In this document: in pieces, positions 1 to 8,211 of the stretch
Numbering within the stretch: the first letter of the stretch is position 1
Layout of the letters: each line of letters begins with the position of its first letter
NCBI RefSeq assembly: GCF_019746665.1
Contig: NZ_JAIERS010000003.1
Span: forward strand, 1-64,000
Source: Sphingomonas sp.
Lineage (GTDB): Bacteria > Pseudomonadota > Alphaproteobacteria > Sphingomonadales > Sphingomonadaceae
Length of the DNA stretch: 64,000 nt
Direction of reading: 5' to 3'
The notes under the pieces: generated by a model
Database searches by the model: none
What the model saw: the letters and a program-made list of their open reading frames with translations, nothing else
What the model was told of the DNA's origin: nothing
Position numbers and translations under genes: made by a program

Positions 1-20
1 CCTCCCCGTGAACGGGGAGG
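1..20. repeat. Short GC-rich palindrome at window start
   Basis: CCTCCCCGT and its complement face each other around a 3-nt centre. It belongs to the same loose family of C/G-rich intergenic palindromes seen at 13186, 20892, 21959 and 28021. Function is unknown. The preceding gene lies outside the window, so a terminator role for it is possible. Confidence 0.5.
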
Positions 21-42
21 ATTTCGCGCCCTCCTCACCCCC

Positions 43-123
43 GTCACCCCGGGTTTGACCCGGGGTCCCGCTGCCTCGCGCCGGTCGAAGAAAAGCGGGA
101 CCCCGGCTCAAGGCCGGGGTGAC
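43..123. repeat. REP-like inverted repeat (30-bp arms)
   Basis: Positions 43-72 and 94-123 are near-perfect 30-bp inverted copies with a 21-nt loop; the arms differ only at a few central positions. Each arm itself contains a CCCCGG/CCGGGG palindrome. The same core recurs at 32105-32203 and 41998-42015, so this looks like a dispersed intergenic element rather than a gene-specific terminator. Confidence 0.7.
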
Positions 124-155
124 GGGGGGTTAAGCCGCCAAAGCACCGCCCGCCC

Positions 156-773
156 ATGATTCTCATCGCCTGCGGCCTGCGCGCCGAAGCCGCCATTTTC
201 GAACGCCTCGGCCTCACCGCCATCGCCGGCGGCGGGGACCCGGTGCGACTGGAGCAGGAACTCCGCGCCCAGGCGGGCCGCGCCACGCTGATCCTTTCGG
301 CGGGCGTTGCCGGCGCGCTCGATCCGGCGCTTGGCGCAGGCGCGATCGTGCTCGGCCCGCCCGAAAGCCCGATCGCCCAATATCTGCGCGAGGCGCTTCC
401 CGAGGCCCGGCTCGGCACCGTCACCGGCGCGCCCGCGATCGTCGCCGAGGCGGGAGCCAAGGCCGCGCTCCACGCCGCGACCCGCGCGACGATCGTCGAC
501 ATGGAATCGCATATCGCCGCCCGGATCGCGCACGAGGCGGGCCTGCCCTTCGCCTTCGCCCGCACCATCTCCGACCGCGCCGACGAAAGCCTGCCCCCTG
601 CCGCTTTGGTCGGGATGCGCCCGGACGGCAAAGTCGCGCTCGGCCGTGTGCTAGCGTCGCTCGCCGCACGGCCGGGGCAATTGCCGGCGCTACTCCGCAC
701 CGCGAAGAGCGCGGCGGCGGCGTTCAAGGCGCTGGAGCGGGTGGCGGCGGCGGTGGCGGTGCTGCCGGGTTAG
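156..773 (+). CDS. hpnG: Hopanoid-associated phosphorylase HpnG
   Basis: 205-aa member of the purine/uridine phosphorylase and MTA/SAH nucleosidase superfamily. Visible family features are the glycine-rich SAGVAGAL segment (about residues 48-55), the VDMES motif (114-118) that contacts the nucleoside, and the SD dipeptide at 139-140 where the general-acid Asp is expected. HpnG is known to remove adenine from adenosylhopane, giving ribosylhopane for bacteriohopanepolyol side chains. The assignment is strengthened by hpnH, which makes adenosylhopane, lying 0.7 kb away in convergent orientation. ATG at 156 is the first start after the upstream repeat. Cytoplasmic. Confidence 0.8.
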   Translation: MILIACGLRAEAAIFERLGLTAIAGGGDPVRLEQELRAQAGRATLILSAGVAGALDPALGAGAIVLGPPESPIAQYLREALPEARLGTVTGAPAIVAEAGAKAALHAATRATIVDMESHIAARIAHEAGLPFAFARTISDRADESLPPAALVGMRPDGKVALGRVLASLAARPGQLPALLRTAKSAAAAFKALERVAAAVAVLPG

Positions 774-786
774 CCAGCGATTTTTC

Positions 787-828
787 GTATCTACACTCTT
801 GAAACTATCGCAAATTTGTGTATCTACA
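787..828 (+). promoter_or_regulatory. Direct repeat GTATCTACA upstream of brnT
   Basis: GTATCTACA occurs at 787-795 and again at 820-828, exactly 33 bp (about three helical turns) apart, in an AT-richer stretch just before the BrnT/BrnA operon. BrnA antitoxins repress their own promoter, so these copies are candidate operator half-sites. This is inference from spacing and position only. Confidence 0.35.
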
Positions 829-933
829 TTTGTGCCGGTGCGATCGGCGGCAACTATGACGGGGCATGAACGCTCAGACCCCACTAGAAAGGACCAAAAA
901 TGATTAACCTATGCTTAACCAGGAAATTTTCAG

Positions 934-1215
934 ATGCGGATCAGTTACGATGAAAAGAAGCGGCAAAAAACGTTAAAGCATCGACAGCTTGATTTCGAGG
1001 ATGCTCCACGGATTTTTGCCGGCGTCCATCTAACCGATCTCGACGATCGGTTTGATTATGACGAAGATAGAGAGATTACCATTGGTCTTTTGGGTGATAA
1101 GGTAATCGTTGTAGTTTGGGTACAGCGCGGAGATTGCCACCACATCATTTCGATGAGGGAGGCGGAGAGAGATGAGCAAGACAACTTCTACAGAGCCCTG
1201 GGTCGACCCGGATGA
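934..1215 (+). CDS. brnT: BrnT family toxin
   Basis: 93-aa protein matching the BrnT RNase-fold toxin pattern: an N-terminal YDEKKRQKTLKH segment, a central DLDDRFDYDEDREITIG stretch, the hydrophobic strand VIVVVWVQRGD and the IISMREAERDE C-terminal motif. BrnT toxins are ribonucleases of the RelE-like fold that inhibit translation. The gene precedes and overlaps its antitoxin by 44 bp, the canonical brnT-brnA order. Its DNA is visibly less GC-rich than the neighbouring hopanoid genes, consistent with horizontal gain. An AGGAA Shine-Dalgarno-like sequence precedes the ATG at 934. Confidence 0.85.
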   Translation: MRISYDEKKRQKTLKHRQLDFEDAPRIFAGVHLTDLDDRFDYDEDREITIGLLGDKVIVVVWVQRGDCHHIISMREAERDEQDNFYRALGRPG

Positions 1216-1423
1216 TGCCCCTAAACTAACTTCGGCGTGGTTTGCCGAGGCGGAACTGCGTGAGGGTGACAAGGTCATCCGCCGTGGCCGGCCTCGGCTA
1301 AGCAATCCGAAGAAGCTTGTGTCGCTTCGACTGGATCATGATCTGGTCGAATGGTTCAAAGCTTCTGGTGACGGATGGCAAACCCGTATCAACGAGGAAC
1401 TGCGCAAGGTTGCCGGAATTTGA
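1172..1423 (+). CDS. brnA: BrnA family antitoxin
   Basis: 83-aa ribbon-helix-helix antitoxin. The C-terminal part LVSLRLDHDLVEWFKASG followed by WQTRINEELRK is the typical BrnA DNA-binding module, preceded by RRGRPR. It neutralises BrnT by direct binding and autoregulates the operon. The ATG at 1172 lies inside the 3' end of brnT with GGAGAGAG immediately upstream, so translation is probably coupled. The direct repeat at 787-828 is a candidate target. Confidence 0.85.
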   Translation: MSKTTSTEPWVDPDDAPKLTSAWFAEAELREGDKVIRRGRPRLSNPKKLVSLRLDHDLVEWFKASGDGWQTRINEELRKVAGI

Positions 1424-1463
1424 GCCACCACGCCCGCTTCGTGGCCAGCCTAGGGCAACTTGG

Positions 1464-1491
1464 GGGGGCGTCAGGTTTTTACCTGCCCCCC
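1464..1491. terminator. Hairpin between convergent brnA and hpnH
   Basis: A G-run plus CAGGT faces ACCTG plus a C-run across a T-rich loop. It sits in the 73-bp gap between the stop codons of brnA and hpnH, so it could end transcription from either side. There is no T-tract outside the stem, hence low confidence as a true intrinsic terminator. Confidence 0.35.
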
Positions 1492-1496
1492 ACCCC

Positions 1497-2642
1497 TCAC
1501 TTCACATAAGCAACCCGCTTAAACCCATCCGGGTCCGCCGCCTTGATCTTCTCCAGCTCGCGCTCGACGTGGGTCGAGAACACGTCCTGCGCGGGCCGTG
1601 CCTTGGAAATATCGATGTCCGGCGCAAACGGGCCTTCGGTGCGGATGCCGTTCAGCGCGAGCTGCGCCAGCTTCCACGGGCGCTTGATCGAATCGGTCGC
1701 CGCCGTCCCCTCAAAGCCGCAATGCACCATGCAGTTGGAGCATTTCTCGTACTTGCCGACGCCGTATTGCTCCCAATCGGTGCCTTCCATCAGCTCGGCG
1801 AACGTATCGACATAGCCCTCGCCCAGCAGGTAGCAGGGCTTTTGCCAGCCGAACACGGTGCGTAGCGGCATCGACCAGGGGGTGCATTCATAAGTCTGGT
1901 TGCCGGCGAGGAAATCGAGGAACAAGGGCGAGTTGGTGAAGGTCCAGGCCTTGCCGCCATTGCCGCGCTTGAACACGTCACGGAAGAAGTTCTTGGTCCG
2001 CTCGCGGCTCAGGAAATGCTCCTGATCGGGCGCGCGTTCATAGGCATAGCCGGGCGAGATGGTGATCTCGACGCCCTTTTCCTCCATCAGATCGAAGAAA
2101 CGCGCCAGCCGCTCAGGGTCCGCCCCGTCGAACACGGTGCAGTTGATCTGCACGCGGAAGCCCTTCGAGCGCGCCAGATCGATCGCCTCGACCGCAGTTT
2201 CGTACACGCCTTCCTGGCACACCGAATGATCGTGCATGCCCTTGTCGCCATCGAGATGGATCGACCAGGTGAAGAAGGGCGACGGGCTGTACTGATCGAT
2301 CTTCTTCTTCAGCAGCAGCGCGTTGGTGCACAGGATCACGAACTTCTTCTTCGCGATATAGCCCTTCACGATTTCGGGCATCTCGCGGTGGAGCAGCGGT
2401 TCGCCGCCCGCGATCGAGACAGCGGGGGCGCCGCATTCGTCGATCGCGTCCATGCATTGCTGGAAGCTCAAGCGCTGGTTGAGGATGGGATCGGGATAAT
2501 CGATCTTGCCGCATCCGGCGCAGGCAAGGTTGCAGCGCAGCAGCGGTTCGAGCATCAGCACCAGCGGATATTTCTTACCTGACAGATGCTTGACGACCGT
2601 ATAGCGCCCGATGCGCGCGACTTGGCTTAGCGGAAGACCCAT
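1497..2642 (-). CDS. hpnH: Adenosyl-hopene transferase HpnH (radical SAM)
   Basis: 381-aa radical SAM enzyme that joins a 5'-deoxyadenosyl group to diploptene, the first step of extended hopanoid (bacteriohopanepolyol) synthesis. The CxxxCxxC cluster-binding motif is at C37, C41 and C44, the SAM-binding GGEP at 79-82, and a C-terminal cysteine group (C301, C304, C308) suggests an auxiliary SPASM-like region. Length fits the family. It is 12 bp downstream of ispH on the same strand, so the two are probably co-transcribed, linking isoprenoid supply to hopanoid modification. Confidence 0.93.
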   Translation of the reverse strand: MGLPLSQVARIGRYTVVKHLSGKKYPLVLMLEPLLRCNLACAGCGKIDYPDPILNQRLSFQQCMDAIDECGAPAVSIAGGEPLLHREMPEIVKGYIAKKKFVILCTNALLLKKKIDQYSPSPFFTWSIHLDGDKGMHDHSVCQEGVYETAVEAIDLARSKGFRVQINCTVFDGADPERLARFFDLMEEKGVEITISPGYAYERAPDQEHFLSRERTKNFFRDVFKRGNGGKAWTFTNSPLFLDFLAGNQTYECTPWSMPLRTVFGWQKPCYLLGEGYVDTFAELMEGTDWEQYGVGKYEKCSNCMVHCGFEGTAATDSIKRPWKLAQLALNGIRTEGPFAPDIDISKARPAQDVFSTHVERELEKIKAADPDGFKRVAYVK

Positions 2643-2654
2643 AAAATCCTGATC

Positions 2655-3626
2655 CTATGCCGCCGAGGCACGCGCACGTACGCGCGGCGTTTCGGCTGTG
2701 GGGGCGTGCCTTAGCTCAATCGGCAGGCTGAATTCCACCTTTTCCTCGATTCCGTCGAGTTCGGAGACCGTCACCGGACCGAGCCGGCGCAATGCCGCGA
2801 TCACGCTTTCGACCAATTCATCGGGCGCCGAGGCGCCGGCGGTGAGGCCGACCGTCGCGACGCCCGCGAACCAGGCCGGGTCGATCGCATCGCCATCGGC
2901 GACCAGATAGCTCGGCAGCCCTTCGTCGACGCCGATCTCGCGCAGGCGGTTGCTGTTCGAGCTGTTCTCGGCGCCGACCACGAGCAGCAGATCGACCACC
3001 CGGCACAGATCGCGCACCGCGCTTTGCCGGTTCTGCGTCGCGTAGCAGATCTCGGTGGTGGCCGGGCCGGCGAGATCGGTGAAGCGCGCCTCCAGCGCGG
3101 CGATGATGCCGCGGGTATCGTCGACCGACAGCGTCGTCTGGGTGATGTAGGCGACCGGGGCGTGGGCATCGATCGGCAGCGCGGCGACCTCGGCCTCGCT
3201 CGACACCAAATGCACGGGCACGCCGACCTGACCGATCGTGCCTTCCACCTCGGCATGGCCTTCATGGCCGATCAGCACGATCGTGCGCCCCTGCCCCGCA
3301 TAGCGCCGGCCCTGGATATGCACCTTGGTGACGAGCGGGCAGGTCGCGTCGATAACCGGCAACCCCCGCGCCGCCGCCTCGCGCTCCACCGTGCGCGATA
3401 CGCCGTGGGCGGAAAAGATGGTGCGGGCACCGTCTGGCACTTCGCTCAGTTCATCGACGAAAATCGCGCCCTTGCGACGCAACTTTTCCACGACATGGCG
3501 GTTATGGACGATCTCATGCCGCACATAAACGGGCGCGCCGTACCGCTCCAGCGCGCGCTCGACAATGTCGATCGCCCGCACGACTCCGGCACAAAAACCG
3601 CGCGGCTTCGCCAAAATCACTTCCAA
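2655..3626 (-). CDS. ispH: 4-hydroxy-3-methylbut-2-enyl diphosphate reductase
   Basis: 323-aa [4Fe-4S] enzyme of the final MEP-pathway step, converting HMBPP to IPP and DMAPP. The three cluster cysteines are C12 (in KPRGFCAG), C96 (DATCPLV) and C194. Substrate-binding histidines H41 and H124 and the E128-G-T segment are also present. It heads a minus-strand unit with hpnH immediately downstream, an arrangement seen in hopanoid producers. The C-terminal tail after about residue 305 is alanine/arginine rich and probably disordered. Confidence 0.95.
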   Translation of the reverse strand: MEVILAKPRGFCAGVVRAIDIVERALERYGAPVYVRHEIVHNRHVVEKLRRKGAIFVDELSEVPDGARTIFSAHGVSRTVEREAAARGLPVIDATCPLVTKVHIQGRRYAGQGRTIVLIGHEGHAEVEGTIGQVGVPVHLVSSEAEVAALPIDAHAPVAYITQTTLSVDDTRGIIAALEARFTDLAGPATTEICYATQNRQSAVRDLCRVVDLLLVVGAENSSNSNRLREIGVDEGLPSYLVADGDAIDPAWFAGVATVGLTAGASAPDELVESVIAALRRLGPVTVSELDGIEEKVEFSLPIELRHAPTAETPRVRARASAA

Positions 3627-3931
3627 CGACCAGCCCTTTCCTCACCCCCGGATGCTGCCACCACGCCCTGTTCCCGAAGATTCGGGCAAGAACGTGGCCT
3701 TCCCCGGCCGCGCCGCCCGGCATCTTCCCAAGCCCCGCTTCCTTTTTTAGGCAGCCCCCGGCCAAAGGAAAGAGGCGTGCGCGGAGCGTGGCGAAAGCAT
3801 AATCGAATGCCATATGGCTTGCGTTCAGCTTGGCCGGCCTAGGGCGCGCGCCAATCGGTGCGTTCGGCGAATTGCCTAGACGTCGCACGCTGCCAAACCT
3901 ATCGAGGTAATTACGCAAGGAGCAATTTTTC
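3627..3931. other. Divergent intergenic region ispH/hpnM
   Basis: 305 bp without a convincing gene. It must hold the promoter of the ispH-hpnH unit on the minus strand and of hpnM-mlaA on the plus strand. AAGGAG at 3917-3922 is the Shine-Dalgarno of hpnM. I see no clear -35/-10 pair or known riboswitch. Confidence 0.5.
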
Positions 3932-4525
3932 ATGCGGATCTTGTTTCCCGCCGTCGCCGCCAGCCTGGCCATCGCCAGCCCAGCCTTCGCACAGAGCGAC
4001 CCCAAGGCACCGGTGGAGGCGCTTTCCGACGGGCTGATCGCGATCATGAAGGGCGGCGGCAAGCTTGGCCAGAGCGGCCGTGCCAGCCAGATCGCCGGGA
4101 TAATCGACCGCAGTTTCGATCTGCCGCTGATGGCGCGGCTCGCGGTCGGTGGTGCCTGGGCGGAGGCCGCCCCCGCCGATCGCGCCGCGCTGGTCGCCGC
4201 GTTCCGCCGGCTGACGATCAACGAATATGCGCATAACTTCGATAGCTGGGGGGGCGAAACCTTTCGGATCGATCCCAATGTCGACGCGCGCGGCGGCGAC
4301 CGGCTGGTGAAGACCATGCTGGTCGTGCCCCGCGATGCGCCGGTCGCGATCGCTTATCGCCTGCGCGAAAATGCCGGGCAGTGGCGCATCATCGACGTTT
4401 ACTACAAGAACTCGATCAGCCAGCTGACGACGCGGCGGTCGGATTTCGAAGGCATTGTCCGCACCGGTGGGGTGCGGGCACTCGTCACCCACGTCAACGC
4501 CCTCGCCGATAAGGCGGCGCGCTGA
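3932..4525 (+). CDS. hpnM: Hopanoid-associated MlaC-like protein HpnM
   Basis: 197-aa periplasmic protein of the toluene-tolerance Ttg2/MlaC family (MlaC carries phospholipids between inner and outer membrane). The first 20 residues form a signal peptide ending AFA before QSDP. The core includes the SGRASQIAGIIDRSFDLPLM and YAHNFDSWGGETF regions and the WRIIDVYYKNSIS strand typical of MlaC folds. It is followed after 2 nt by mlaA, and lies beside ispH-hpnH, which supports the HpnM subfamily. Start chosen for AAGGAG nine nt upstream. Confidence 0.8.
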   Translation: MRILFPAVAASLAIASPAFAQSDPKAPVEALSDGLIAIMKGGGKLGQSGRASQIAGIIDRSFDLPLMARLAVGGAWAEAAPADRAALVAAFRRLTINEYAHNFDSWGGETFRIDPNVDARGGDRLVKTMLVVPRDAPVAIAYRLRENAGQWRIIDVYYKNSISQLTTRRSDFEGIVRTGGVRALVTHVNALADKAAR

Positions 4526-4527
4526 CG

Positions 4528-5589
4528 ATGGCGCGCGGCGTTGGTGTGACGGCGCGCCGCCTGGCGTCCGCCGGGCTGTTGCTGGCTGCTGGCGCCGAAG
4601 CACATGCCCAGGCGCTGCCGCTTGGGGCGGTTCTTGCTGCAAGCGCGGCGGTTCAGACAGCCGCCGACCCGGCCCCGCTCGCCCCGACGCCGACGGCGGA
4701 CAACCCGCTGGTCATCACTGCGGCCCCGCCCCCGCCCGTTGCTTACGCCATTGCCCAGCCGGGCGAGCAGCTTGATCCCAAGCCGCTTATCGCCCCACCG
4801 GCTGAACCGCTCGCCGCCCCGAGCGGCCACGCCGCCGGCGACCGGTATGAGAAGTTCAACCGGTCGATGTACAAGCTCAACCTGACGCTCGACCGGCTGT
4901 TTTTTCGGCCGCTATCGGTCGTCTACAAGACTATCATTCCCAAGCCGATCCGGCTGGCGCTTCGCAATATTCTCACCAATGTTGGCGAGCCATTGGTGTT
5001 CCTGAACGATCTGCTTCAGCTGAAGCCGGGGCGCGCGGCCCGCACCTTGGGGCGGTTTACGATCAACACCACGCTTGGCTTGGGCGGCGCGATCGATGTC
5101 GCCAAAGACGAGGGACTGCCACATCGCAATAACGGGTTCGGCAACACACTGGCGCGCTATGGCGTTGGACCGGGGCCGTATCTGTTCCTGCCGCTGATCG
5201 GCCCTTCGACGCTGCGCGATACCCTTGGCGATCAGGCGCAAGGACTGATCTATCCGCTCGCGATCGGCGAGCCGTTCGATCGATGGGATTATACGATCGG
5301 TCGCGCGCTGGTGCTGGGACTACAGCAGCGGATCGAGACCGATACCCAGTTCAAGATGATCACCCGCACCGCCGCCGATCCTTATGCGACAATCCGCTCG
5401 CTTTATTTGCAGGATCGCAAGGTTGAGGTGGAAGAGCTACGCGGACGCAAGCAGCGCTCGCCGCTCGACGATCCGCTTACCGATCCTGGCGATCCGGGGA
5501 CCGGCACGCCATCGGACGATGGTGGGACCAGCCAGGGACCTGCCGCCAATGTAACACCTCCAGAACAGCTGCCCGCCCCGCCTCGCTGA
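4528..5589 (+). CDS. mlaA: MlaA/VacJ family outer-membrane lipid asymmetry protein
   Basis: 353-aa VacJ-like protein; the conserved core runs from about residue 105 (YEKFNRSMYKLNLTLDRLFFRP) to about 300, including FINT and GPGPYLFLPLIGPSTLRD. MlaA removes mislocalised phospholipid from the outer leaflet and passes it to MlaC-type carriers; here the partner gene hpnM is 2 nt upstream. The N-terminus looks like a Sec signal peptide, but the protein contains no cysteine at all, so it cannot be a classical lipoprotein. A Pro/Ala-rich linker precedes the core and a Pro/Gly/Asp-rich tail follows it; both look disordered. Confidence 0.85.
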   Translation: MARGVGVTARRLASAGLLLAAGAEAHAQALPLGAVLAASAAVQTAADPAPLAPTPTADNPLVITAAPPPPVAYAIAQPGEQLDPKPLIAPPAEPLAAPSGHAAGDRYEKFNRSMYKLNLTLDRLFFRPLSVVYKTIIPKPIRLALRNILTNVGEPLVFLNDLLQLKPGRAARTLGRFTINTTLGLGGAIDVAKDEGLPHRNNGFGNTLARYGVGPGPYLFLPLIGPSTLRDTLGDQAQGLIYPLAIGEPFDRWDYTIGRALVLGLQQRIETDTQFKMITRTAADPYATIRSLYLQDRKVEVEELRGRKQRSPLDDPLTDPGDPGTGTPSDDGGTSQGPAANVTPPEQLPAPPR

Positions 5590-6015
5590 ACGACTCGTTT
5601 GATCGGATTCAAGCACCACGGCGCGGAATCGGGGAAAATTGGCGGACGCGCGAGACGATTTGGGGGAGAATCGCCGGGCGCGCCCGCCTGTGGTCCGGGG
5701 ATGGCAACCTCCGGACATGGCCGCCGGTGGAGGAGGGCGGGGGAGAGCCACCGACGACATCCATAATCTCGGGCATCGACGGCGCGAAGAATAGCGTGAA
5801 AGGACATTGGCTTTTCCAAACCACGCAAGAAGACGTGCCACCACGATAAGCTCATGCTTAATAACCGAAAAACTTCGCCTTGGCCGACGTTGTGCTTCAG
5901 CTGGAGCGGGCTGCCGGTTCCCCGATAGTGATAAAGCGCACGCTTCGTGCGCTTTTTGCGCAAAAAGGCGGAAACCTAACCAGAAATTCGACCGTTATCG
6001 GTCCACCTTGGCACC
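5590..6015. other. Gene-free region with terminator-like hairpin
   Basis: 426 bp between mlaA and a small gene. No frame gives a credible protein. The only clear structure is the hairpin at 5933-5957. The stretch 5823-5957 is less GC-rich than its surroundings and ends in that hairpin, so it could encode a small RNA. Confidence 0.45.
5933..5957 (+). terminator. Intrinsic terminator (possible small-RNA 3' end)
   Basis: AAAGCGCACG (5933-5942), a 3-nt loop, then CGTGCGCTTT (5946-5955) form a perfect 10-bp stem running into TTTTT (5953-5957). Read on the other strand the AAA arm also gives a short T-run, so it may work in both directions. It lies about 340 bp past the mlaA stop, which is far for a terminator of that gene. 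Confidence 0.65.
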
Positions 6016-6234
6016 GTGGCCGGGGCGAACGCGCCGGCGCTCTGGGAGCAGTTCATGGTCGATCCGCCGCGCGTGATCCGCACCTTGGAGGAATATCGTT
6101 CCGCTCTGCGCGAGATGGACCGCCTGCAATGCGCCCCGCTTGGCACCCCGGAGACCGAAGGACTGCAGGATCTGATCGAAGCGATCCTCGATTATGAAGG
6201 CCGCCACGTTCGCGATGGCGCCTCGCTCCACTAA
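6016..6234 (+). CDS. Small protein resembling the N-terminus of HigA-type antitoxins
   Basis: 72-aa frame starting GTG at 6016 (ATG at 6055 is an alternative). The segment VIRTLEEYRSALREMDRLQ, then GTPETEGLQDLIEAILDYEGRH, resembles the helical N-terminal region of HigA-like proteins. Those normally continue into an XRE helix-turn-helix, which is absent here. It may be a stand-alone small protein or the remnant of an antitoxin whose DNA-binding half and HigB partner are lost. No toxin gene is visible beside it. Confidence 0.45.
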   Translation: MAGANAPALWEQFMVDPPRVIRTLEEYRSALREMDRLQCAPLGTPETEGLQDLIEAILDYEGRHVRDGASLH

Positions 6235-6721
6235 CCATCGGTGGCATCGGCAACAAGGCGATAACCCCTTGAGGGGTAGGCACAAAGCCGTGGGACGCTG
6301 TGGCTTTTCGAGAATATTAACGACGCTCGCTCGGATAGCGTGCCATGCCCACCCGCACAGGACGGCTTCTGCTTCGATCGCAGGGTATGACTACTCTAGA
6401 CGTTTGACCAAAAGCGATTTCTCAGCCGACAGGGTGGTCCGTCTGCCTCGAAATCGCTCGAGGACGGATTCACATCCCCTTGGTTTTGCGTAATCTTGTC
6501 GCTGTATATCGGCACCCCCTCAAAGCGCATTTTCCCTACGCGATCCTTCTGCTAGACATAGTTTTGTGTCGGATGGGCTGTACAAGTAACGACAAACCCA
6601 TTGACCCGACGAACGACACGGGCATTATCACCCGTGTTGGCAAACAAGGAGTATGGGACCGCTCGACCCGCCAAGCGCCGACGGACCGTGTTGTGTTGCG
6701 GGTCCACGAGGGAGGCCGATC
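6235..6721. other. Gene-free region upstream of AraC-type regulator
   Basis: 487 bp without a supported gene. A 7-bp dyad (ACACGGG at 6616-6622, CCCGTGT at 6631-6637, 8-nt spacer) lies about 85 bp before the regulator start and could be an operator. A small ACCCCT/AGGGGT hairpin sits at 6264-6277. No other structure is evident. Confidence 0.4.
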
Positions 6722-7603
6722 ATGAGCGCCGCATCGATCGAAGCACTGGCTGAAGCGCTGAACGTCAAGCCCGAAGTAATGGCTCCCGGCGTGCAGGGGC
6801 GCCCCCAACTTGTGCGCTGGACCTTCTCCCCGCGTGTCATGCCCGAAAGGTCGTTGAGCGCTGGTGCGTTGACACTGGCGCTGAACAGTTTCGCGGTGGT
6901 GTTAGAGGATGGCCACGGTCGTCATCGCTTTGAAGTTCCGCAGGGCGCGATCGGGTATATGCCGGCGGACTTTGGCGGCAGCTGGAGCTTCCCCGATCCG
7001 GTCGATTGTCTGCAGCTTTATCTGCCGCAGGATTGGCTGCGGCGCGCTGCCGGGCAGCACGGGCTGGACGCAGACCGCATCCACCTGCGCGGAGGGCTGC
7101 TCCCCGATGACGCGTTCCTGACTCAGGGAATGCAACTGCTGCTGGCGACGATGAAATGGCCCCGCGGCGTTGCGATGTTCACCGCCTCCGTGGGGCTGGC
7201 GCTCGCGCTGCGGTTGCTCGTCGCGCATGGCGATCAGGACAGCCCCGCCCCCACCGTCGCGCGGGGCAGACTGCCGCCACATCTGTTGCGCCGGGCGCAG
7301 GATTACATGGATGCTCACCTTGCGACCGCGCTCACGCTCGACGATGTCGCGCGCCAGATCGGCATCTCGCCGCGCCATTTCGCGCGCGCCTTCCGCCAAT
7401 CGGTTGGCGTGCCGCCGCACCAATGGCTGCTACGCCGGCGAATCGATGCCGCGCGCGAGCTGCTGGCGGCGGGTGACTCGCCGCTCGCCGAAGTGGCAGT
7501 GCAATGCGGTTTCGCCGATCAGAGCCATTTCACCTCCACCTTCCGCCGCGCGACCGGCACGACGCCCGGGCGGTATCGCGGCGATCTGCGCACGGTCGGC
7601 TAA
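6722..7603 (+). CDS. AraC/XylS family transcriptional regulator
   Basis: 293-aa regulator with an N-terminal sensory region (about 1-185) of unrecognised ligand and a C-terminal AraC double helix-turn-helix (about 190-290). The second motif shows the family signature AVQCGFADQSHFTSTFRRATGTTPGRYR. ATG at 6722 is preferred over the in-frame ATG at 6653 because GAGGGAGG lies just upstream of it. It is monocistronic, 66 bp before msrB; whether it controls msrB is unknown. A dyad at 6616-6637 could be an autoregulatory site. Confidence 0.85.
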   Translation: MSAASIEALAEALNVKPEVMAPGVQGRPQLVRWTFSPRVMPERSLSAGALTLALNSFAVVLEDGHGRHRFEVPQGAIGYMPADFGGSWSFPDPVDCLQLYLPQDWLRRAAGQHGLDADRIHLRGGLLPDDAFLTQGMQLLLATMKWPRGVAMFTASVGLALALRLLVAHGDQDSPAPTVARGRLPPHLLRRAQDYMDAHLATALTLDDVARQIGISPRHFARAFRQSVGVPPHQWLLRRRIDAARELLAAGDSPLAEVAVQCGFADQSHFTSTFRRATGTTPGRYRGDLRTVG

Positions 7604-7669
7604 AGCGCCATTGGCAGGGACGGGCCGCCATCCCACATCGGGCGAGACAACCGCGTGACTGGAGTGATG

Positions 7670-8062
7670 ATGGACAAGCTGAACCTGAGCGAGGCCGAAT
7701 GGCGCGAACGGCTGACCCCGGTACAATATCATGTGCTGCGCGAGGCCGGCACCGAACGGGCTTTCACCGGCGATTACAACAGCTTCAAGGGTGACGGCAT
7801 CTTCACTTGCGCCGCCTGCGGGCTCGACCTGTTCGACAGTGCCGACAAGTATGATTCGGGCTCGGGGTGGCCCAGCTTCACCCAGCCAATCGCGCCCGAT
7901 CACGTGAGCGACCATAGAGACGAAAGCTATGGGATGCGCCGCGTGGAAAATCGCTGCGCGCGGTGCGACAGCCATCTCGGCCACGTTTTCCCCGATGGTC
8001 CACCGCCCACGGGCCTGCGCTATTGCATCAATTCGGTGTCGCTCGGCTTCAAGCCGCGCTGA
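7670..8062 (+). CDS. msrB: Peptide-methionine (R)-S-oxide reductase MsrB
   Basis: 130-aa enzyme that repairs methionine-R-sulfoxide in proteins using thioredoxin. Zinc-binding pairs are C47/C50 and C96/C99; the catalytic cysteine is C119 in RYCINSVS. The GSGWPSF and SHLGHVF motifs are intact. ATG at 7670 is chosen because GGAG at 7661-7664 is then correctly spaced; ATG 7667 and GTG 7655 are alternatives. No signal peptide, so cytoplasmic. Confidence 0.95.
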   Translation: MDKLNLSEAEWRERLTPVQYHVLREAGTERAFTGDYNSFKGDGIFTCAACGLDLFDSADKYDSGSGWPSFTQPIAPDHVSDHRDESYGMRRVENRCARCDSHLGHVFPDGPPPTGLRYCINSVSLGFKPR

Positions 8063-8087
8063 GCTGACCACGCGCGGATCACCCCGC

Positions 8088-8116
8088 TACCGTGCCGGAC
8101 CAGGTCCGGCACGGTA
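8088..8116. repeat. Perfect 14-bp palindrome after msrB
   Basis: TACCGTGCCGGACC, one A, then its exact complement. It lies 26 bp past the msrB stop and about 95 bp before the next gene. There is no T-tract, so it is either a REP-type element or a weak terminator. Confidence 0.5.
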
Positions 8117-8211
8117 GCCTGCGCCGGCGCTGAACCAGCCTCAACCCACCGCGCCCCCACCCCGCGCGCGCTTGTTCACCGCCGCGCGAAGCCCTATGCC
8201 GCGAGACGACA

